The translations under genes were made by a program, and so were the position numbers. From positions 1 to 11,022 of the forward strand of contig DBFCCI010000037.1 in NCBI GenBank assembly GCA_048380335.1: a stretch of DNA of 11,022 nt, in the 5' to 3' direction. Below are positions 8,429 to 11,022 of the stretch, piece by piece; the first letter of the stretch is position 1, and every line of letters begins with the position of its first letter. Source of the stretch: Lachnospira sp900551945 (GTDB lineage Bacteria > Bacillota > Clostridia > Lachnospirales > Lachnospiraceae). Under the pieces are notes generated by a model. The model was not told where the DNA came from and ran no database searches. It saw nothing but the letters and a program-made list of their open reading frames with translations.

Positions 8429-9530
8429 ACATTTGCCGAAGCAGATAGTTTTTTTGTCTAATATCATGTTTCAACATATTAGTCTCTATAGATATTTTAT
8501 CTTCAATAGAATCTAATAGACAAGAAATCTTCTTTTGGTTTTCTTTAGCAGGTATGGGAATCCGTAATGACATTAAATCTTTTTTTTGAATATTAGGTAG
8601 ACCACTACCAACCCTAAGTGCCATAATCTTTTTTTCATTTGATTTCAAATAGTGATATAAATATTTTTCAGTCAGTTCGTTCTCAATATTTTGGAGTGTA
8701 TAACAATGACCACCACTCCAAAAGTTTTCTTTATTATACTGCACATACCCACACGAATTCCCCCCTTCACTTATAGATATTGTACCTGCATCTGTATTAT
8801 ATGAATTATAATATCCAGAAGGCTGCGTACCACCATTCATAACGTAATATTTCCCATGTTTTAATAGATTATCTAAATTAACCTGCTGTCCTTTAATGAT
8901 ATCACATAAGTTACCCAAATAATCGTAGTGCGTAGATTCCTCCAAAATGTAATATCTTATCCCTTTAATTAGAGATTCATATTTCTCAATTATTTTGATT
9001 TGAGTCTTAATACGTTGGTCAATAAATGAAAAAAATAAAGCTATTTTTTCTTGTTCTAACAAAGAAGGGTAGGATACCTTTATTTCTTTAATAATTGCTC
9101 CACTTAAATTCTCTTGTCCGCCTTGATTACTCAAGCCTCTAATTTCTGAATATCTTTTCGAAAGGTTTTGAAATAGGAATAATGAGTTTAAAATGGATTG
9201 GTTGGTCTGTATAGATGCACATGCCTGATTGATTGATGCATCTATACCTAATATCGCTACTTTACCTCTTGTTTTTCCTTGACCATACATAGCCATCAAT
9301 ATGGTATCTTTAGGATAAATTTTCGCAGACGAATATTGTAATCCTTTTTCTGTTATTTTCTCTTCTGTATTATAGATAGTATTAAAATTAATCAAAGAGG
9401 TAGAGACCCAAGGTATACTTCCTTCCCAATATTCCAATTTTGAACGATTAGGAGTGCCACCCGATGAAATGGTTGCAACGTCTCCCAATTTCTTATCTTC
9501 CCACTCCCCCTTAAACTCCGGGAATCTCAA
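8421..9530 (-). CDS. hsdS: Silent HsdS cassette (second specificity subunit, no ATG)
   Basis: This frame has the full HsdS plan over 369 codons: RFPEFKGEWEDKKLGD (2-17), target recognition domain 1 (about 18-155), central helix LLEQEKIALFFSF..DQRIKTQIKIIE (157-182), target recognition domain 2 (about 200-325) and a C-terminal helix ending LLRQMFI. Both recognition domains differ clearly from the expressed copy; TRD1 has ISSGGTP and TRD2 has IIKGQQ and NGGTQPSGY. The frame is open upstream through the repeat to a TGA near 9576 but contains no ATG; only a TTG (9530) could serve, and no clear ribosome site precedes it. It is therefore best read as a stored cassette that becomes active after inversion. 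Its 3' end overlaps the expressed hsdS by 8 bp. Confidence 0.92.
   Translation of the reverse strand: MRFPEFKGEWEDKKLGDVATISSGGTPNRSKLEYWEGSIPWVSTSLINFNTIYNTEEKITEKGLQYSSAKIYPKDTILMAMYGQGKTRGKVAILGIDASINQACASIQTNQSILNSLFLFQNLSKRYSEIRGLSNQGGQENLSGAIIKEIKVSYPSLLEQEKIALFFSFIDQRIKTQIKIIEKYESLIKGIRYYILEESTHYDYLGNLCDIIKGQQVNLDNLLKHGKYYVMNGGTQPSGYYNSYNTDAGTISISEGGNSCGYVQYNKENFWSGGHCYTLQNIENELTEKYLYHYLKSNEKKIMALRVGSGLPNIQKKDLMSLRIPIPAKENQKKISCLLDSIEDKISIETNMLKHDIRQKNYLLRQMFI
8985..9017 (-). repeat. Inner inverted repeat, right arm (33 bp)
   Basis: This is the partner of 7787-7819 and lies in the central conserved region of the silent cassette. Recombination between the two arms would swap the 3' halves (second recognition domain and C-terminal helix) and leave both first domains in place. 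Confidence 0.93.
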
Positions 9531-9541
9531 ATTTGGAACAT
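9489..9541 (-). repeat. Outer inverted repeat, right arm (53 bp)
   Basis: This is an exact reverse complement of 7326-7378. Similarity stops abruptly at 9542 on the recombinase side, one base outside the repeat, which marks the edge of the switch. Exact identity over 53 bp, while the flanking recognition domains differ, points to recent recombination or gene conversion. Confidence 0.97.
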
Positions 9542-9633
9542 CTAAAAAATCAAAAACAAAAAAGGAAATATCCCTTCATAAAATCCTTAATCCTTATCTT
9601 ACAAGAATATTAATCTATTTAAATTATGAAAGC

Positions 9634-10455
9634 ATGACAGCAAAGAAAACAATTAAAGAAATTAGCATTATGTGGAAAGAAGACAAACGTAAGTATGTGA
9701 AAAGTTCAACATACTCAGCGTATGCCCTAATTTTAGAAAATCACATACTTCCTATGTTTGGAGATAAGTATGAGTTACTAGAAAACGAAGTACAAGAGTT
9801 TGTCTTACAGAAACTTCAGCAAGGACTAAGCGCAAAAAGCGTAAAGGATATACTCATTGTACTAAAAATGGTAATGAAGTTTGGAGTAAAACTTGGTATA
9901 TTATCCCATCAGGATTGGTGTATCAAATTCCCGACACCACAGGAGAACAAACAACTAAATGTACTTAATATCGCCAATCACAAAGCAATTTTACAGTATA
10001 TAAGCAATCACTTCACTTTCCGAAACTTAGGCATCTATATTTGTCTGACCACAGGAATGAGAATAGGTGAAATCTGCGCACTGACTTGGAATGATGTAGA
10101 CATCGCCAATGGGGTAATATGTATTCGGAAAACCATTGAACGAATTTACATATTAGATGGCGAAAAAAGACATACGGAAATCATTATCGGTACACCTAAA
10201 ACTCAGAACTCTATTCGTGATATTCCTATGAACAAGGAATTATTAAAGATGCTACGCCCATTGAAAAAAATCGTAAACGGCAAGTTCTATGTACTTACTA
10301 ATGAAGAGAAACCAACCGAGCCACGTACCTATCGTAACTATTACAAACGAATGATGGAACAACTCAATATTCCTCCGCTAAAATTTCACGTAAGAAGGCA
10401 TATTGAATTGCCTTTGTCGCTGAATTTGAATAGATTGCAAAGATTCGTTTCTTGA
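9634..10455 (+). pseudogene. Tyrosine recombinase truncated before the catalytic Tyr
   Basis: This gene is a site-specific tyrosine recombinase of the kind found beside invertible hsdS loci and is the likely former driver of the switch. From ATG 9634 it gives 273 residues; family members I know are about 300-320. The N-terminal SAM-like DNA-binding domain (about 1-95; SSTYSAYALILENHILP) and the start of the catalytic domain are intact: TGMRIGE with catalytic R143, a TPKTQNSIRDIPM hairpin with a likely catalytic Lys, and FHVRRH with H252 and R255. After H256 the protein turns into IELPLSLNLNRLQRFVS and stops, without the usual FATRC stretch, the LGH motif or the nucleophilic Tyr. An earlier ATG at 9454 lies inside the silent hsdS and the repeat, so I reject it as the start. 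A weak TATCTTAC (9595-9602) might be its promoter. Confidence 0.85.
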
Positions 10456-10507
10456 TAGGTAACGATTTAGAAACGAGTGAAGTTCTGTATTTTACCTCGT
10501 CTTGCAT
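10364..10507 (-). CDS. Small ORF, possible remnant of a truncated gene
   Basis: I do not recognise this 47-codon frame. The protein begins MQDEVKYRTSLVSK, is basic and ends AFLREILAEEY. Interest comes from position: an exact TAnnTTTG box lies 29 bp upstream with a TTG 18 bp beyond it, a good Bacteroidales promoter. The frame overlaps the 3' end of the truncated recombinase on the opposite strand, and the recombinase loses its family likeness near 10400. One reading is that a rearrangement joined the recombinase to the 5' end of an unrelated, oppositely directed gene, leaving this stub. It could also be a chance ORF. Confidence 0.3.
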   Translation of the reverse strand: MQDEVKYRTSLVSKSLPIKKRIFAIYSNSATKAIQYAFLREILAEEY

Positions 10508-10535
10508 TAAATCAAAAGAACGCCTTTTTGCAATG

Positions 10536-10543
10536 CAAAGATA
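10536..10543 (-). promoter_or_regulatory. Bacteroidales-type promoter facing left
   Basis: On the minus strand this reads TATCTTTG, an exact TAnnTTTG match, the same octamer as in front of hsdR. TTG lies 18 bp upstream on the same strand, close to the usual -33 spacing. It would drive transcription leftwards into the 3' end of the recombinase gene, and a transcript from it would be antisense to that gene. Confidence 0.45.
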
Positions 10544-10576
10544 GTGATTAGAATTGATTTACAATAAACTTCATCC

Positions 10577-10595
10577 TGCAAAATCGTGCAAAATC
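10577..10595 (+). repeat. Short tandem repeat TGCAAAATC
   Basis: Two copies of TGCAAAATC (10577-10585 and 10587-10595) are separated by one G, giving a 10-bp period, about one helical turn. This spacing suits side-by-side protein binding, but two copies of an AT-rich 9-mer may also be chance. It adjoins the hairpin at 10590-10614. Confidence 0.6.
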
Positions 10596-10614
10596 ACAGA
10601 TTCCTGTGCATTTT
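10590..10614. terminator. Candidate terminator hairpin before the ParB-like gene
   Basis: AAAATCACAG pairs with CTGTG-c-ATTTT across the loop ATTC, giving a 10-bp stem with one bulged C, and five T's run to 10615. An A-rich left flank and T-rich right flank suit an intrinsic terminator working on the plus strand after the recombinase gene and possibly also in reverse. GC content in the stem is low, so strength is uncertain. Confidence 0.4.
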
Positions 10615-10650
10615 TATTGTTCAAATACTGCTAACTTCACTAAAAATGAG

Positions 10651-10658
10651 TAACTTTG
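10651..10658 (+). promoter_or_regulatory. Bacteroidales -7 box for the ParB-like gene
   Basis: TAACTTTG matches TAnnTTTG exactly. It predicts a start near 10665 and a leader of about 19 nt before ATG 10684. I see no good -33 TTTG at the usual distance. It shows that the downstream gene is probably transcribed independently of the restriction operon. Confidence 0.5.
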
Positions 10659-10683
10659 CAAACTAACAAGTATTGGTTTTGCC

Positions 10684-11022
10684 ATGGTTATAAGAACGAT
10701 AAAATTGACATCGCTATTTGTCAATACTGAAAATTACAGATTTGAGCCTCTTTCTTCACAAAAGGAAGCGATAGATAAGATGGTAGAGGATCAAGGGGAT
10801 AAATTATATTCCCTTGTAGATGATATTGTAACCAATGGTCTTAGCCCTGTCGATTTAATCATAGTAACACCTAATGAAGATAACAGCAAATATATAGTAC
10901 TCGAAGGTAATAGACGAATAACATCGTTAAAATTATTAAACAATCCAACACTGGTTGATGACAAGTATGTTTCTTTAAGGAAGAAATTTCAGAAATTGCA
11001 AAAAGAAAATCCCAATGCTATT
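10684..11022 (+). CDS. ParB/Srx-like N-terminal domain protein, 5' part only
   Basis: The frame runs 113 codons from ATG 10684 to the window edge without a stop. The segment YIVLEGNRRITSLKLL (70-85), preceded by NGLSPVDLIIV (51-61), matches the ParB/sulfiredoxin fold: a short strand, the G-x-R-R motif and a helix, here G75-N-R77-R78. In true ParB this motif binds CTP; in related proteins the fold serves as a nuclease or as part of defence and phage genes. There is no partner parA upstream, so chromosome partitioning is unlikely; a stand-alone accessory or defence gene fits better. It follows its own promoter box. The C-terminal domain, which would decide the function, lies outside the window. 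Confidence 0.75.
   Translation, partial: MVIRTIKLTSLFVNTENYRFEPLSSQKEAIDKMVEDQGDKLYSLVDDIVTNGLSPVDLIIVTPNEDNSKYIVLEGNRRITSLKLLNNPTLVDDKYVSLRKKFQKLQKENPNAI

Larger units (their letters stand above)
7326..9541. other. Invertible hsdS segment (2.2 kb shufflon-like switch)
   Basis: The segment is bounded by a perfect 53-bp inverted repeat and contains two hsdS frames facing each other. Inversion would place the minus-strand frame behind the ATG and first codons at 7295, in frame, and silence the other. A second inverted pair inside (7787-7819 and 8985-9017) allows exchange of the second recognition domain alone. The two events together predict four HsdS proteins: present TRD1 with either TRD2, and stored TRD1 with either TRD2. 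Similar tyrosine-recombinase-driven hsdS inversions are known from Bacteroides fragilis, Streptococcus pneumoniae and others. That this copy inverts is inferred from structure. Confidence 0.88.

Noticed and set aside
9528..9530. TTG at 9530 as a real start for the second hsdS
   Set aside because: In the expressed copy the same TTG encodes an internal Leu, 14 codons after the ATG. No ribosome site or promoter is visible upstream on the minus strand, so it is an unlikely start.
9454..9633. N-terminal extension of the recombinase starting at ATG 9454
   Set aside because: This stretch is antisense to the silent hsdS and to the outer repeat, and it does not resemble a recombinase N-terminus. The ATG at 9634 (MTAKKTIKEI) fits the family start.
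10399..10455. Simple frameshift in the recombinase hiding an intact 3' end
   Set aside because: I read the other two plus frames after 10400 and found no LGH or Tyr-containing continuation; both hit stops quickly. Truncation or rearrangement fits better.
1..11022. CRISPR array, tRNA or rRNA genes
   Set aside because: No regularly spaced repeats, and no cloverleaf or rRNA-like segments noticed on either strand.

Overview
The window is a low-GC, Bacteroidales-like stretch (Bacteroides, Parabacteroides or a relative). This reading rests on AT-rich coding sequence, TAnnTTTG-type -7 promoter boxes in front of several genes, weak or absent Shine-Dalgarno sites, and protein families typical of gut Bacteroidetes. 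Taxonomy is inferred from style only; there is no rRNA or marker gene here.

Layout. Positions 1-194 hold the 5' end of an unidentified minus-strand gene. A divergent spacer (195-475) carries a perfect 15-bp hairpin and two outward-facing promoter candidates. From 476 to 8428 runs a tight plus-strand operon: hsdR, a PrrC/RloC-like ABC-ATPase with a candidate anticodon-nuclease tail, hsdM, a RhuM-family gene and hsdS. Intergenic gaps are 2 to 15 bp. Opposite hsdS, and meeting it tail to tail with an 8-bp overlap, is a second complete hsdS reading frame with no ATG (8421-9530, minus). A tyrosine recombinase gene (9634-10455) follows but ends just after its HxxR motif, so the catalytic tyrosine is missing. 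A roughly 230-bp spacer with repeats, a hairpin and promoters on both strands leads to the 5' end of a ParB-like gene that runs off the window (10684 onward).

How it works together. HsdR, HsdM and HsdS form a type I restriction-modification complex. The two hsdS frames share a perfect 53-bp inverted repeat at their 5' ends and a 33-bp inverted repeat (one mismatch) in their central conserved region. Inversion at the first pair swaps both target recognition domains behind the single start codon. Inversion at the second pair swaps only the second domain. Together the two can give four HsdS specificities. The recombinase is the expected driver, but as written it looks inactive, so switching may be locked or driven from elsewhere. 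The gene between hsdR and hsdM has PrrC size, ABC motifs and an R-x3-E...H set spaced almost exactly as in the PrrC ribonuclease. That suggests a second line of defence: cutting tRNA when restriction is inhibited. The most interesting feature is this combination of a switchable restriction enzyme and a linked suicide nuclease.
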